A program made the position numbers and the translations under genes. DNA of 64,000 nucleotides, taken from Acidobacteriota bacterium (GTDB lineage Bacteria; Acidobacteriota; Blastocatellia; UBA7656). The notes beneath the pieces were generated by a model, which had not been told where the DNA came from, did no database searches, and worked only from the letters and a program-made list of their open reading frames with translations. Below are positions 27,101 to 36,700 of the stretch, piece by piece; the first letter of the stretch is position 1; each line of letters opens with the position of its first letter. The stretch spans positions 1 through 64,000 of the forward strand of contig JACQDB010000122.1 in assembly GCA_016201275.1 (NCBI GenBank), in the 5' to 3' direction.

Positions 27101-27820
27101 TTATTGACCTTTGCAGGTGTCGGCGAAGTGATCGGCGTCGCTTGTGCTGTCGTTGCCTTTAAGGGTTTTGATAATCAAACGCGCTCCCAAGACCAGACAA
27201 GTGAAAGTCAGAGCAAAGACCGGCGCGGCTGCCGAGGCCGGTCTATAAGCGGCGCGGGTCAAGGGAAATTCCGATGGAAATATGCCTTCGCGGTTGAAGC
27301 CAACGGCGCGTCTTTGAAAGATCGGGTCCGCGAGAAACTGATCTACGCGGTTGAGTTGATCGGCAATGTTCGAGGTGCCGTCCAATATGTTATGCGCGCC
27401 GCCTGCCGATTGCAGTTTGCTTGCCGCTGCTGCATTTTTATTGCGAACCGCGTTCACTACGAAATTGTCTTGCTCGACATACTTGTTGGCCGCTTTCAGT
27501 TTGTTGATAATCGCCGACAAGTGGTTCTTCATGGTGTTGAGTTGCGTTTTGGCGCGCAGCAGATCGGCGCGCACGCTTTGAATTTCGGCGGCGGTGGGTT
27601 TGGCTTTGGCTTTCAAGTCGGCGATTCTGACCGGTATGCCTTCCCAGTTTTTCAGGTAATCCGACGAAGCATTGATAAACGAATCCGCATCAAGCGAGAT
27701 GGCGGCCTTCAATTGTGGCGACAGGAATTCATCAGTTGCGGCCTGGCTGTAGGAAGTGGCGAAACTCGCCAATAAGGTCAAGACCACCAACCTAGATAAG
27801 GTTTTGTGTAATCGTTTCAT
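27101..27820 (-). CDS. Exported helical protein, paralogue of its upstream neighbour
   Basis: A 239-residue exported protein with a signal peptide (MKRLHKTLSRLVVLTLLASF, cleavage near SQA). A long helical stretch (about 60-150, coiled-coil-like) leads to AAYRP...VFALTFTC and a C-terminal hydrophobic segment. The blocks TAAE...LSAIINKLKA and AAYRP match the next gene upstream (28039-28788) at low identity, so the two appear to be diverged tandem duplicates. GGAGAACCC precedes the ATG. Function unknown. Confidence 0.78.
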   Translation of the reverse strand: MKRLHKTLSRLVVLTLLASFATSYSQAATDEFLSPQLKAAISLDADSFINASSDYLKNWEGIPVRIADLKAKAKPTAAEIQSVRADLLRAKTQLNTMKNHLSAIINKLKAANKYVEQDNFVVNAVRNKNAAAASKLQSAGGAHNILDGTSNIADQLNRVDQFLADPIFQRRAVGFNREGIFPSEFPLTRAAYRPASAAAPVFALTFTCLVLGARLIIKTLKGNDSTSDADHFADTCKGQ

Positions 27821-27881
27821 GGGTTCTCCTTTAATTCAGTTGAAAAGTAAGGTAGGGGGTCAAGGAGGAGAGAAAAGAAAA

Positions 27882-27950
27882 GTTTGGCGTCGCGCCTTTA
27901 GGCGGCGGCTGCCGCAAACCATAAACCCGTCGGAAGGCGCAACGCCAAAC
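27882..27950. repeat. Imperfect hairpin element between the helical paralogues
   Basis: Arms GTTTGGCGTCGCGCCTT and AAGGCGCAACGCCAAAC pair with one mismatch around a GC-rich loop. The flanks (GGAGGAGAGAAAAG... and ...CTCTCTCCTCTTT) extend it weakly. It resembles the elements at 12487-12554 and 14052-14085. Confidence 0.75.
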
Positions 27951-28038
27951 TCCCTCTCTCCTCTTTGCTCCACTACCAAAAGTAATTTTTTCGAGTAGGG
28001 TCACGGCTGACCTTACTCGAACGATCAGACGTGCGGCA

Positions 28039-28788
28039 TCATTCGGCGAACAACTGGCTACAGGCCGCTCCATCGGCGTCGCAAAAACAATTGACCGCGA
28101 GGATGGATTTATCCGAAGGGCCGCTGCCCGGATGAAACGCCCCGCTGATACCGCCGCGAATGTAGGCAAGGCTGCAGCGCAGATTGAATGTGAACACCAC
28201 AGGCGTCGGGCGATAGGCGACCGCAACAGCGCGTGATGCCAACAGCGAATGGTTTGGTTCAAAGAGAGAGTCTTGCGCCTGCGCTCGTATGCGGTTGCGA
28301 AGCAGGTCGAGCGGCGCGCTGATTTCATTGGCGTTGCCGGAAAGATTTGCCGCCGTTTCCTCTAAAACTTTTTTGAAACCGTCGCGGCGAACTCTGGATT
28401 GAAATTTCGCGTCGCTGATTTTCGCCAGCACTATGGCGTCAAGATTATCGAATTGGCCTGTAGCCTTGAGCTTGCGAATGATTTCGCGCAAGGTGCTTTG
28501 CATTGCGGAGAGGCGATTCTTGAGGCTGTTGGCAAGGCGTTGATGCGTCTCGAATTCGGCGCGGGTCAAGGAAGATTGTTTGTTCAATTCCGCAACTTTT
28601 TTGTCAAACAGGCTGAGTTCATTCACCAGACGGTCGAGCGCCTGAAGCTCGCTGATGAGATTGGCGTCGCTGGGCGGACGTGAAGCCGCTTGACTGTTGA
28701 GTAGCGGGCGGAAACCGGCGAATAATATCAGCGCGGCGATGGCCAGCGCGAAGCTGATCGGATAGCGATTGCGTTGGTGTTTCTCCAT
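28039..28788 (-). CDS. Exported helical protein with Cys-rich tail
   Basis: A 249-residue protein starting at ATG 28788 (AAAGGAG upstream). One N-terminal membrane segment (FALAIAALILFAGF) is a signal peptide or anchor. A coiled-coil-like region (about 45-140: LDRLVNELSLFDKKVAELNK) precedes a conserved VAYRPTPVVFTFNLRC block, and the tail carries CFCDADGAAC. It is paralogous to the gene at 27101-27820 but has the extra cysteine tail. The function is unknown; the layout suggests a periplasmic or surface structural component. Confidence 0.78.
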   Translation of the reverse strand: MEKHQRNRYPISFALAIAALILFAGFRPLLNSQAASRPPSDANLISELQALDRLVNELSLFDKKVAELNKQSSLTRAEFETHQRLANSLKNRLSAMQSTLREIIRKLKATGQFDNLDAIVLAKISDAKFQSRVRRDGFKKVLEETAANLSGNANEISAPLDLLRNRIRAQAQDSLFEPNHSLLASRAVAVAYRPTPVVFTFNLRCSLAYIRGGISGAFHPGSGPSDKSILAVNCFCDADGAACSQLFAE

Positions 28789-28975
28789 GATGTTCGTCTC
28801 CTTTACGGCCAGGCTTAACTTCCGATCAGTGAGTTGAAAGTAAGCCGAAAACTCGCGGGTTCCGACCGCTGGCGATATTGATTTGCCGTCGGCCAGGTGC
28901 CTCGAGAGTAGCGGCAGTTGGCTTATCGTACAGACAGCGACAACTGCCGCAGGTTTGACCGGCTTCAAGCGCGGA

Positions 28976-29416
28976 TTACAAATTCAAGAAAGATTGACCG
29001 AAGGGTTTGAGCGTGATGGTAGCGGTGACGGTCGCTTCTACCTTGTCAATTCCGGCGATGCTGCGGAATTTGGCGATGGCACGACGCTCGCCGCCGCCGA
29101 CGTTCAAGACTTCTTTGCCTAAGAGGTTGCCGCCGACATTGCGTTTGGCTCTGACTTCAACATTGAAGGCTTGGGCTTGCAAGCAAGTGTCAGGGCTGCC
29201 GAATTCCCAGGTCACTTCAAAATCGCTGCGCCCCAGGTCGCGGACTTTGACATTTTTGACATAAGAAAAATCGCATACCCCAAAGGCAGGCGCAGGCGCG
29301 GCGGCGGCGACGGTGTTGGCTTTGACGGCGGGGTTTTCGATGCCTTTCAATCCGCTCATGGCCAGGCCCAGAGTTAATACGAATACAAATGATGCGAACA
29401 TGATTTTACGTGTCAT
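28976..29416 (-). CDS. Small exported beta-rich protein
   Basis: 146 residues with a clear signal peptide (FASFVFVLTLGLAMSGLKG) and AAGGAG before the ATG. The mature part has two cysteines (FGVCDF, DTCLQ) and an all-beta pattern with VKNVKVRDLGRSDFEVTWEF and FNVEVRAKRNVGGN, resembling a single Ig/fibronectin-like sandwich. It is similar in plan and in the VKN...W motif to the upstream gene at 29541-29978. Function unknown. Confidence 0.78.
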   Translation of the reverse strand: MTRKIMFASFVFVLTLGLAMSGLKGIENPAVKANTVAAAAPAPAFGVCDFSYVKNVKVRDLGRSDFEVTWEFGSPDTCLQAQAFNVEVRAKRNVGGNLLGKEVLNVGGGERRAIAKFRSIAGIDKVEATVTATITLKPFGQSFLNL

Positions 29417-29540
29417 TGGGTTTCTCCTTAAAAAAATTGTGTTATGGGTTGAAGGAAAGCGGTCAACGCGCCTTCCCGTTACAGTGCTGCATCTTTATGT
29501 GCCAGTCCTTGCTGAGGGAACCGGCGTGATAAAAGACCGA

Positions 29541-29978
29541 TTAAAAATTGCCCTGTTTTATTGTGGTTTCCGTGAAATTGGCCGTGAGGGCGGCCTTGAA
29601 ACTCCGCAACTCCGCACGGAGTCTGCCAGGCACAAGGTGCAGCGTCGGCACTTCAAATCGAGCTTTGCGGTCGGTGCTGCTGGCGGAAGTTTTAAAGCGT
29701 TCAATCGTGCCGTCTGCATAAGCTACTTCAAGGACGGCATCGAAAGACTTGATTGAAAGCGGCGGTTGAGCGTTCACCGCCCACTGCATTTGCAGTATGG
29801 ATTTACTCTCGTTGCTTGCCGATACGCCGAGGTTTTTCACTTCGGTGAGGTCAACCAGTGAGGCAGAAACGAAAGGTTGCGCTTGCATTTTTATGGCTGC
29901 GGCAAGCAGTATGAAAACCGCAAGCAGCAGCCCTGCACTCATCAATCGTGTTGGTTTTAAGTTGTTGTTGGTCTTCAT
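29541..29978 (-). CDS. Small exported beta-rich protein, first gene of the cluster
   Basis: 145 residues starting at ATG 29978 (GAGG eight bases upstream). A signal peptide (AGLLLAVFILLAAAIKMQAQ) precedes a predicted beta-sandwich containing VKNLGVSASNESKSILQMQW and FDAVLEVAYADGTIERF. It lacks the two cysteines of its downstream paralogue. It is the first gene of the six-gene minus-strand cluster, with a divergent promoter region upstream. Confidence 0.75.
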   Translation of the reverse strand: MKTNNNLKPTRLMSAGLLLAVFILLAAAIKMQAQPFVSASLVDLTEVKNLGVSASNESKSILQMQWAVNAQPPLSIKSFDAVLEVAYADGTIERFKTSASSTDRKARFEVPTLHLVPGRLRAELRSFKAALTANFTETTIKQGNF

Positions 29979-30057
29979 AACTTGCCTCTTTTTCGCTTCG
30001 TGCTGCGAGTTTCTGTTGCTGCGACAACGCGGACTATAGGCCAAGCTGGTTTCGTCT

Positions 30058-30093
30058 AGCGTGGCATTTTCCGAATTCCGAAAATGCCACGCT
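30058..30093. promoter_or_regulatory. 14-bp inverted repeat in the divergent intergenic region
   Basis: AGCGTGGCATTTTC (30058-30071) and GAAAATGCCACGCT (30080-30093) are perfect complements around an 8-base centre. No T-tract follows on either strand, so an intrinsic terminator is unlikely. The position between the divergent starts at 29978 and 30165 suits an operator controlling both directions, though a dispersed palindrome is possible. Confidence 0.55.
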
Positions 30094-30112
30094 GAAAAAA
30101 AATCATTCGTTC

Positions 30113-30118
30113 TATAAT
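30113..30118 (+). promoter_or_regulatory. Possible -10 element (TATAAT)
   Basis: A consensus TATAAT lies 46 bases before the ATG at 30165, just downstream of the inverted repeat. No good -35 is visible at the right distance, so the assignment is tentative. Confidence 0.4.
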
Positions 30119-30164
30119 CCGTCGGTACAGCCGCAAAAGGCTTTTCACACGAGGGCAATGTCTT

Positions 30165-32258
30165 ATGGATCGAACCGAGAATGTTGATGCTGCTATGCAC
30201 CACGCCTTGCAACTCGCTTTCTTCATACACGGCGACAAAGCGACGGCGACGCAGGTTGCCGCACAGGCATTGAGCAAACTACAGTTGGCGGCACAGGCGC
30301 AGGACAAGCGGCTCTATTACACGCCGAGCGGTCGCGCAGCGGCGCGCTCGGCGCGCACCAAAGTCTCGCTGGGTGAACATCATCTGCTGCAACGCCTCGT
30401 TTACATCGAATCGGAAGCGTTCGAGAAACGCCGAGAGGCCGAAGGGCAGGTGGACGCGGAAGACCTGATGATTCATTTCATCAAACACCTGATGAAGATT
30501 ACGCTCAAGCGCAACTCGTTTTATGTGGCGTTAGGTCTTAGCCGTCTGCTGCACAATTATTCAACGGCAGAGACTATGGAGATTTATAATTTGGTGGTGC
30601 AGGACCCTGAGCGTGTGCGCGATGATTATTATTATCGTTCGCGCAAGGCGCGTTTGATGACCGAAATGAAAGAGCGCTTCGGTGAACTGATTAAAGCGAC
30701 GCGCCAAAATCGCGGCGAAGAGCGTTTTGAATCCGATACGCTTTCCGGCCTCAGCAAGCCATTGGTCAGCGAATGCCTTGAGCAGTTCACGCCTTGGCAG
30801 ACGCGCTGCATCTTGCCGGAAAAATTCGACCCGACCCGCGAGGTTATCAAAGGGTTGTCGTTTGCCAGTAAAGACCCAGATGCCGAACACGCTATCGAAG
30901 TCAATCGCTTTCATTCGCTGATTCACCCGGATTGTTATCTGCACCTGGTTGACGCTTTGCAGTTTGATACTCCCGCCAACCGTCTGGACATCCCGCGTTT
31001 TTATCTTGCGGAGAAGGCACAGAAACCGCCGCGCAATCGCCACTCATCAAATTGGAGCGACACGGATATGGACGACATGAAAAACCATTTACGCGAACAG
31101 GCGGCGCGACGCAAAAGCTTTTCGGCCAACCTGCTACGCCTACTCGTGGACGGCGTCGAACAACAGACGATGGATTTGCGACGCGCCACACAGTCGCAAC
31201 TTTATGTGCAGGGAGATGCCGAGTTGATGGAAGTCATCGGCGTCAACGGCAAGGAAGAGGTGTTGTTGGCGGTGCGTTTATTCGATGAAGCGTCGGTGAA
31301 AAATTTGCGGACGGCGATTCGTTTGGAAGGCGGACAGGAGATCGCTTTCACCTTGACGCCGAGTTTCGATTCCGTAGGCGAAATCGAAGAGATGTTGGTG
31401 GAAGTTGGCTATAGCGAAACGCATCTATGGCGGGCGGCAAGATTAGCTATGCGGCAAAGCCTGACGCGATGGAGTGAGGTGATGACGGGCGGCGCGATTG
31501 TGGGTTGGGCAAAGCCGGCATTGGCCTTGGCGTTACTTGCGTTGTTGGTTGCAGGCGTGTGGTTTTTTGCGCGGCGCGGCAATGATTTTTCCAAGCATCA
31601 GCAACAGGCGCAGAAGGAAAAGCAAACACCCGCGTCCAACGAAAAACGCGAAGTTGCGCCGACGCCTGAGCCGAAACAAAATCAGGAGAAACCACAACAG
31701 GCGGAGAATCAAAATCCGCAAACGCCGCCAGCAACGAAGCCGCAGGAGCCGCCGCCTGCGCCCAGACAAAATAACCGGCAAACTTCGCCGGTTGCGACTA
31801 CTGATTCAAAACGCAAATCGCCAGACGTGAGCGCGCCGCGTCATCAAGTGCCGCTTGCGCCTGACCAACAAGATACCATCGCCATCGTGCCAGACACTCG
31901 CGGCAGTGTTCCTAGACCGACCGGCTTGCTATTGCCGGAAGTGAAATCCATTGCGCTTGATGTGCAGGGCGATGAAGAGTTGAATCAGCAGTTGACGGAA
32001 AAATTAACCGCCGCCTTCGCCTCAACCAGTCGCTTCAAATTGGTCGAGCGCAATCAGGCCGACGCTTTGTTAAAGATTTTTATCAAACGTGAGAAGTCCG
32101 GCGCGGTGTTCAGTGTGCGTCTGGCAAACGATAAATTGTTCGTGATTTTCCCAATCGAAGCAAAATCCGCGAGCCGAAAATACACCGGCTCGCCCGAGGT
32201 GGTCGCCGCGAAAATCCTCAGCGATTTAGTAACCGCAAGCGGCAAACGGAAACCATAG
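30165..32258 (+). CDS. One-TM protein with large cytosolic domain and periplasmic C-terminal domain
   Basis: A 697-residue protein of unknown function. The first 440 residues are cytosolic; the start (HALQLAFFIHGDKATATQVA) recalls the first helices of ECF sigma factors, but I see no region 4. A membrane helix lies at about 447-467 (PALALALLALLVAGVWFFAR), followed by a Gln/Pro/Lys-rich linker of about 120 residues. The C-terminal domain of about 120 residues (LPEVKSIALDVQGDEELNQQ, RFKLVERNQADALLKIF) resembles the alpha/beta fold of CsgG/FlgO-like envelope proteins. It is divergent from the six-gene exported cluster and may sense or control its assembly; this is inference from position and topology. 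Confidence 0.75.
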   Translation: MDRTENVDAAMHHALQLAFFIHGDKATATQVAAQALSKLQLAAQAQDKRLYYTPSGRAAARSARTKVSLGEHHLLQRLVYIESEAFEKRREAEGQVDAEDLMIHFIKHLMKITLKRNSFYVALGLSRLLHNYSTAETMEIYNLVVQDPERVRDDYYYRSRKARLMTEMKERFGELIKATRQNRGEERFESDTLSGLSKPLVSECLEQFTPWQTRCILPEKFDPTREVIKGLSFASKDPDAEHAIEVNRFHSLIHPDCYLHLVDALQFDTPANRLDIPRFYLAEKAQKPPRNRHSSNWSDTDMDDMKNHLREQAARRKSFSANLLRLLVDGVEQQTMDLRRATQSQLYVQGDAELMEVIGVNGKEEVLLAVRLFDEASVKNLRTAIRLEGGQEIAFTLTPSFDSVGEIEEMLVEVGYSETHLWRAARLAMRQSLTRWSEVMTGGAIVGWAKPALALALLALLVAGVWFFARRGNDFSKHQQQAQKEKQTPASNEKREVAPTPEPKQNQEKPQQAENQNPQTPPATKPQEPPPAPRQNNRQTSPVATTDSKRKSPDVSAPRHQVPLAPDQQDTIAIVPDTRGSVPRPTGLLLPEVKSIALDVQGDEELNQQLTEKLTAAFASTSRFKLVERNQADALLKIFIKREKSGAVFSVRLANDKLFVIFPIEAKSASRKYTGSPEVVAAKILSDLVTASGKRKP

Positions 32259-32482
32259 AGGAATGCAGGCAATCTGAAAATTGCACGCTGAACGACCAAC
32301 GGTTTCCTATGGCCAGCGTAATGAAGTTGCGCCGAACACCCGAATCTAGGCGAAACATTGGTAGTGGCTTCCGTAGAATGCACGTTAAGCAGGGGGATTC
32401 AATGATGTGCTTACTGAGTTATATCTAAAGGCATATGTATATGAACTTCTCAGTTTCAGTCAATTTTTTAATGGTTTCTTTT

Positions 32483-33601
32483 TTATTTATCCTTTGCTGC
32501 CTCACTTAGGTTCTGCTCGACGCGATCACGGAACTCATAGGCTGTAGGCAATACTTTGCGCGGCTTGGCTCCGTCCGCAGGGCTGATGAACCCTTCTCTC
32601 TCCATTGTATCGAGTATCTTCGCTGCGCGACCGTACCCGACTGATAATCTCCGCTGAAGCACCGAAGTTGAAGCGCGATCCATATCAGTGACTATGGCTA
32701 GCGCCTCATCGTAAAGCTCATCCTGCTCGCCAGCAGACTCACCCCTTTGCTCGCTCAAGGGCACTTTCTTAATTTGATTTTCCGTAGCTTTATCACCGAT
32801 TTCTGGTTTATTTGCTGATGTGCTTCGCCTAATCTCAGCGGCCTTGCTTATCTTGGCCACATCAGCGTCCATCGTATTTTCTGATTTTGATACCCCTTCA
32901 GAGTCCATTTGCACAACTTTGGCTGTATAAGTTTCAAGAGCCGCCTTTGCACGACTGCGTATAGATGATGGTTGTTCGGTACGCTTATCACTGCGTGTAT
33001 CAGAGGGTAGAATAGCTTGTGTTTGTCCTTGGGTTTTGAGGGCTGCAAAAGCAATGTTTATTTCCTTCATTCGACGCTCAGCAACTTCTCGAAATTCAGG
33101 AGCCAAACTTGCCACTTTATCAGGATGGTACATTTGAGCCATCCGTTTGTAAGCAGCACTTATTTCCTCTATAGAAGCAGATAGAGGAACCTGAAGCACT
33201 TCGTATGGGTTTTGGCTGTTTATTGCTGGCTCAGGCAGTTCTGGCGGGCTATAACTTTGCCTTTGTGGTTTATGGCGAACAAAAGGTTTATTTCCAGTAA
33301 TGATAGATATATTTTTTGAGCGACAACTTGGACAGGACGCAGGGGGAGTATTCTTTCGAGCTTGCCAGCGATAACCACAGTTATAGCAACCCATCTCACC
33401 GTACCATAGGTTGGGATCGCGTACTGGCGCAGTAGATGTATAAGAGGTTTTAGAATAATGGTTCGAAGTTGAATTACTACCTGCTTTGTTTATAGTCCCA
33501 ATAATTATGATGATAATGATGACAACAATAACTATAATAAGGCGCACATCAGTATCTATGTTATTTTTGCTTAATAGCAATAGGATAATAGATGCTGTCA
33601 T
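32483..33601 (-). CDS. Membrane zinc-ribbon/J-domain/FtsK-gamma fusion protein
   Basis: A 372-residue protein with an unusual architecture. A hydrophobic segment at about 20-36 (LIIVIVVIIII) anchors it. A zinc ribbon follows (C72, C75, C90, C93). A J domain covers about 130-190 with the catalytic HPD at 159-161 (AQMYHPDK), able to stimulate an Hsp70. The C-terminal part from about 294 to 353 matches the winged-helix gamma domain of FtsK (VLQRRLSVGYGRAAKILDTM, ISPADGAKPRKVL), which reads DNA polarity sequences in true FtsK. No FtsK motor is present. AAAGG precedes the ATG. DNA is AT-richer than in most neighbours. Confidence 0.85.
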   Translation of the reverse strand: MTASIILLLLSKNNIDTDVRLIIVIVVIIIIIIIGTINKAGSNSTSNHYSKTSYTSTAPVRDPNLWYGEMGCYNCGYRWQARKNTPPASCPSCRSKNISIITGNKPFVRHKPQRQSYSPPELPEPAINSQNPYEVLQVPLSASIEEISAAYKRMAQMYHPDKVASLAPEFREVAERRMKEINIAFAALKTQGQTQAILPSDTRSDKRTEQPSSIRSRAKAALETYTAKVVQMDSEGVSKSENTMDADVAKISKAAEIRRSTSANKPEIGDKATENQIKKVPLSEQRGESAGEQDELYDEALAIVTDMDRASTSVLQRRLSVGYGRAAKILDTMEREGFISPADGAKPRKVLPTAYEFRDRVEQNLSEAAKDK

Positions 33602-33750
33602 TGCTTGCCTTTCGTAAGTAATCCAAATCGCCCAGAAGGATATTATGGGAATCCCCAGTGGTCAAGCAGGCAGGCCATTAACAGGGCTTTTCTCTGAATG
33701 ACGGAAACTACCAATCCGTGAAAAAATTCTTCTTACCCGACTGCCGATGA

Positions 33751-36700
33751 TTATTTCGGTTCGCCCTGCAACACGAACGCCGCCCAATAATAGGGCGATG
33801 ACCAGCGCCGGTTTTTTGCCATAGAAGCTTGCGCGGCGCGTAACGCAGCGGCTGGCGAGAACTTCTCTTTGCCCAACATCGCTTGGTAAAAACGCGACAT
33901 CAATGCTGCTGTTGCTTCATCATCAACATCCCACAAACTGACCAGCACACGCGCTGCTCCGGCGTACATGAAACCGCGTGTCAATCCCATCAAACCTTCG
34001 CCGCGAATCTCTTTGCCCAAGCCGGTGCGACAACCGCTCAAGACCACAAGTTCGGCGGGCAATTTTAAATTATAGATTTCATGAGCGCGTAGGAAACCGT
34101 CCGCTTCGTTGCCCTCCGAGTCAATCAGCGAAAGCACGATGCCGGATAATTCCGGGTGCGCGGTGTTTAGAAAACCGTGCGTGGCGAAATGCACATAGCG
34201 ATATTGCTCTAGCTCTTGACTTAAAGCGGTGGTTTTATTTGCCTCGAAATCTATCGCCACTTTGTGTTGCGAAGCGGGAACCAGCCGTAAAATAGCTTGC
34301 GCTTCGAGACGGGTGAAAGGCATTCGCGGCAAAGCCATGCCGTCACTCTCTAGCCCCACTTCTCTGGCGGCGCGGGTTACATCGCTTTCTCTTTTGGGAG
34401 GGCTTTCGCTTTCTCTTGTCGAGGTTTTCTCGCTTTCCGGCTTGGGCATTTTTTCGCTTTCTCTTATCGAGGTTTTTTCGCTTTCCGGTTTGGGCATTTT
34501 TTCGCTTGCTGTGGAGGTGGTGGAGGCGCTCCGGGTCTCAGGTTTTGCGGTGGTCGTGTTGGGTTGCGACTTCGATGCGGTGGTCGTGTTGGTTTGCGAC
34601 TGCGATGCGGCAGCGTTTGGCGCGGCTGAATCACTGCGACGGTTGGCGCGATTGCGAGCTTGGGCGAGGACTTGTGCCGCTCTTTTTTTATGGGCTTTGG
34701 CAGCGGTCAACCGCTCGTCGTTTTTGTCGAAAATGGGGTCAGCAAAAACCGCTATAGTTTTCGGCGCGGGTTGGCGATGGTAGATTTCGCGACGCACTAC
34801 GGCAAGCGTGGAAGCCGAAGGCAGATAGACGATTTCATTACTCACGCCAAGCAACGAAGCTTTGACATGAGTTTTTTCAGGCAAGGGCAGCGCGGCAAAC
34901 GGTATGTATTGCAAAGCCCCGTCGTTGACCACGAGCAGTCGCTGGTTCTTCAATTCGGCGGCTACTGGCGCAAGAATCATTTGTGATAGAGCGGCGGCGG
35001 TTGATGGTAATTCGGCGTCGGCTTGTGCTAGGCGTTGCTGGCGTTCAGCAAGGGTTTCAAACTTTACGGTTTTATTGCGCGCCGTCAGGTGTTCATAAAA
35101 TTGCTTTGCCAAAGTTTCAATCTCGGCGCGTTTGGGCAAGTCAAAAGCCTTGATGGAATCTTTGGTGATGGCAAAAAGATAGCTGCGTTCATCGCCCAGC
35201 GCATATTCCAGTAACAGCGCGTCTGCGTCAAGCACTTGCTGTTGGAGGTCTGCCACAGAGAGGGCTTGCGGTTGCGTCAGCGCCGCATATTTCGGATTGG
35301 TTTGGCGAATCTTTGCCTCCATTTCCTGCAACTGGTTGCTGATCGTTTCAAGCTCTGTACGCCCCAACTCTTTTTTCTCCTCGGAAGCTTTGCTGCTCAG
35401 TAGGCGTGTGACTTGATAGGCTTTGCTGTTGAGTTGCGTTTTTAATTCGCGTTCCTGTTTCAACAAAGTTGCGTCAATGCCTTGCCGTATGTCGGCATTG
35501 GCTTCGCTTAAAGATTCTAAGAGGGTGCGAGCTTTTGCCTGATCGTTCACTTGCATTGCCGCCGCCAAATAATTTTTTGTCGGGTCTTGCCTGTGCAGTC
35601 GCATCAGCAAATCTGTATAAAGCTCGTAGGGTTTGATTAACGCAGCAAAATAGGCGGCGCGTAGTTGTTGCATCTCCACCTTGGTGCGTAACGATTCAAC
35701 CAAACGTATGGCGCGTTGAATTCCGGCAACGGCTTGTTGGAGATTGCCCAACTTTCCTTGCAGTTGAGCGATGTTATATTCGATTTCGATTTCCGCAGTT
35801 TTTTCACCAATGCTGCGGACAATGGCGAGAGCTTGAGTAAAATAATTCAAAGCGGTTGGCGCATCCGCGAGTTTATTGTAGAGCTTGCCCAAGTTGTTGA
35901 AGACCACAGCCTCGCCGCGTCGTTCGCCAATTTTCTGGCAAATTGCCAGTGATTGATGCAAGTTTTCAAGAGCTTTTGGCGTATCGCCTGACCGTGTATA
36001 GACGCCGCCGAGATTTTTCAGCGTAGCGGCTTCCGAGCCAATGGCTCCGGTCTTTTTGTGAATCAGCAGCGCCTGATTATAGTAGTCAAGAGCTTTGGGC
36101 AAATCATCCAGCGCATCGTAAACCAAACCTATATTATTGAGGGTTACGCCTTCGCCGCGCAGGTCTTTAACGGCGCGGCGAATTTGCAGAGACTTCTCGA
36201 AATAATCCAGGGCTTTGTCAGTTTCGCCCAACGAGCTATAAAGTGAGCCGAGACTGGCGAGCGTGTAGGCTTCACCGAAAGGGTCTTTTGCCTCGCGTCT
36301 GAGCGGCAAGGCTTGGCTGAAATAATCCAAGGCTTGCTGTTTTTCGCCCAGCCGGTCATAGACCAAACCGATATTACTCAAGGTCACGGCTTCGCTGCCT
36401 CGGTCTCCTGTGGCGCGTAAAAGCGTTAAAGCGGGTAGGTAATACTCCAGCGATTTTTGCGTTTCGCCGGTCGTGTAATACGTCAGCGCGATGTTGTTCA
36501 GAATATTGCCTTCCAGCACGCGGTCATTAGCGGTTTGACTCAAGAGCAAAGACTGATTGAAATAGCTGAGAGCTTTGGGGAACTCTGCCAGCGAGTAGTA
36601 GATTTCGCCCAGGTAATTTACTGACGCGGCTTCTTTGGCGGTATTGCCTAACTGCTGCCATAGAGGGATGACTTCGGCAAATTTCACTATACCGGCTTTG

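Noticed and set aside
26378-27775. 465-codon plus-strand ORF opposite the exported-protein genes
   Set aside because: The minus strand has ribosome binding sites, signal peptides and paralogy; the plus frame has none of these.
30058-30093. Intrinsic terminator between the divergent genes
   Set aside because: No T-tract follows the stem on either strand, and there is no gene end that needs one.
32390-32428. Seven-codon ORF after AGGGGG near 32398
   Set aside because: Striking ribosome-binding-like sequence, but the peptide is too short and isolated to support as a gene or leader.
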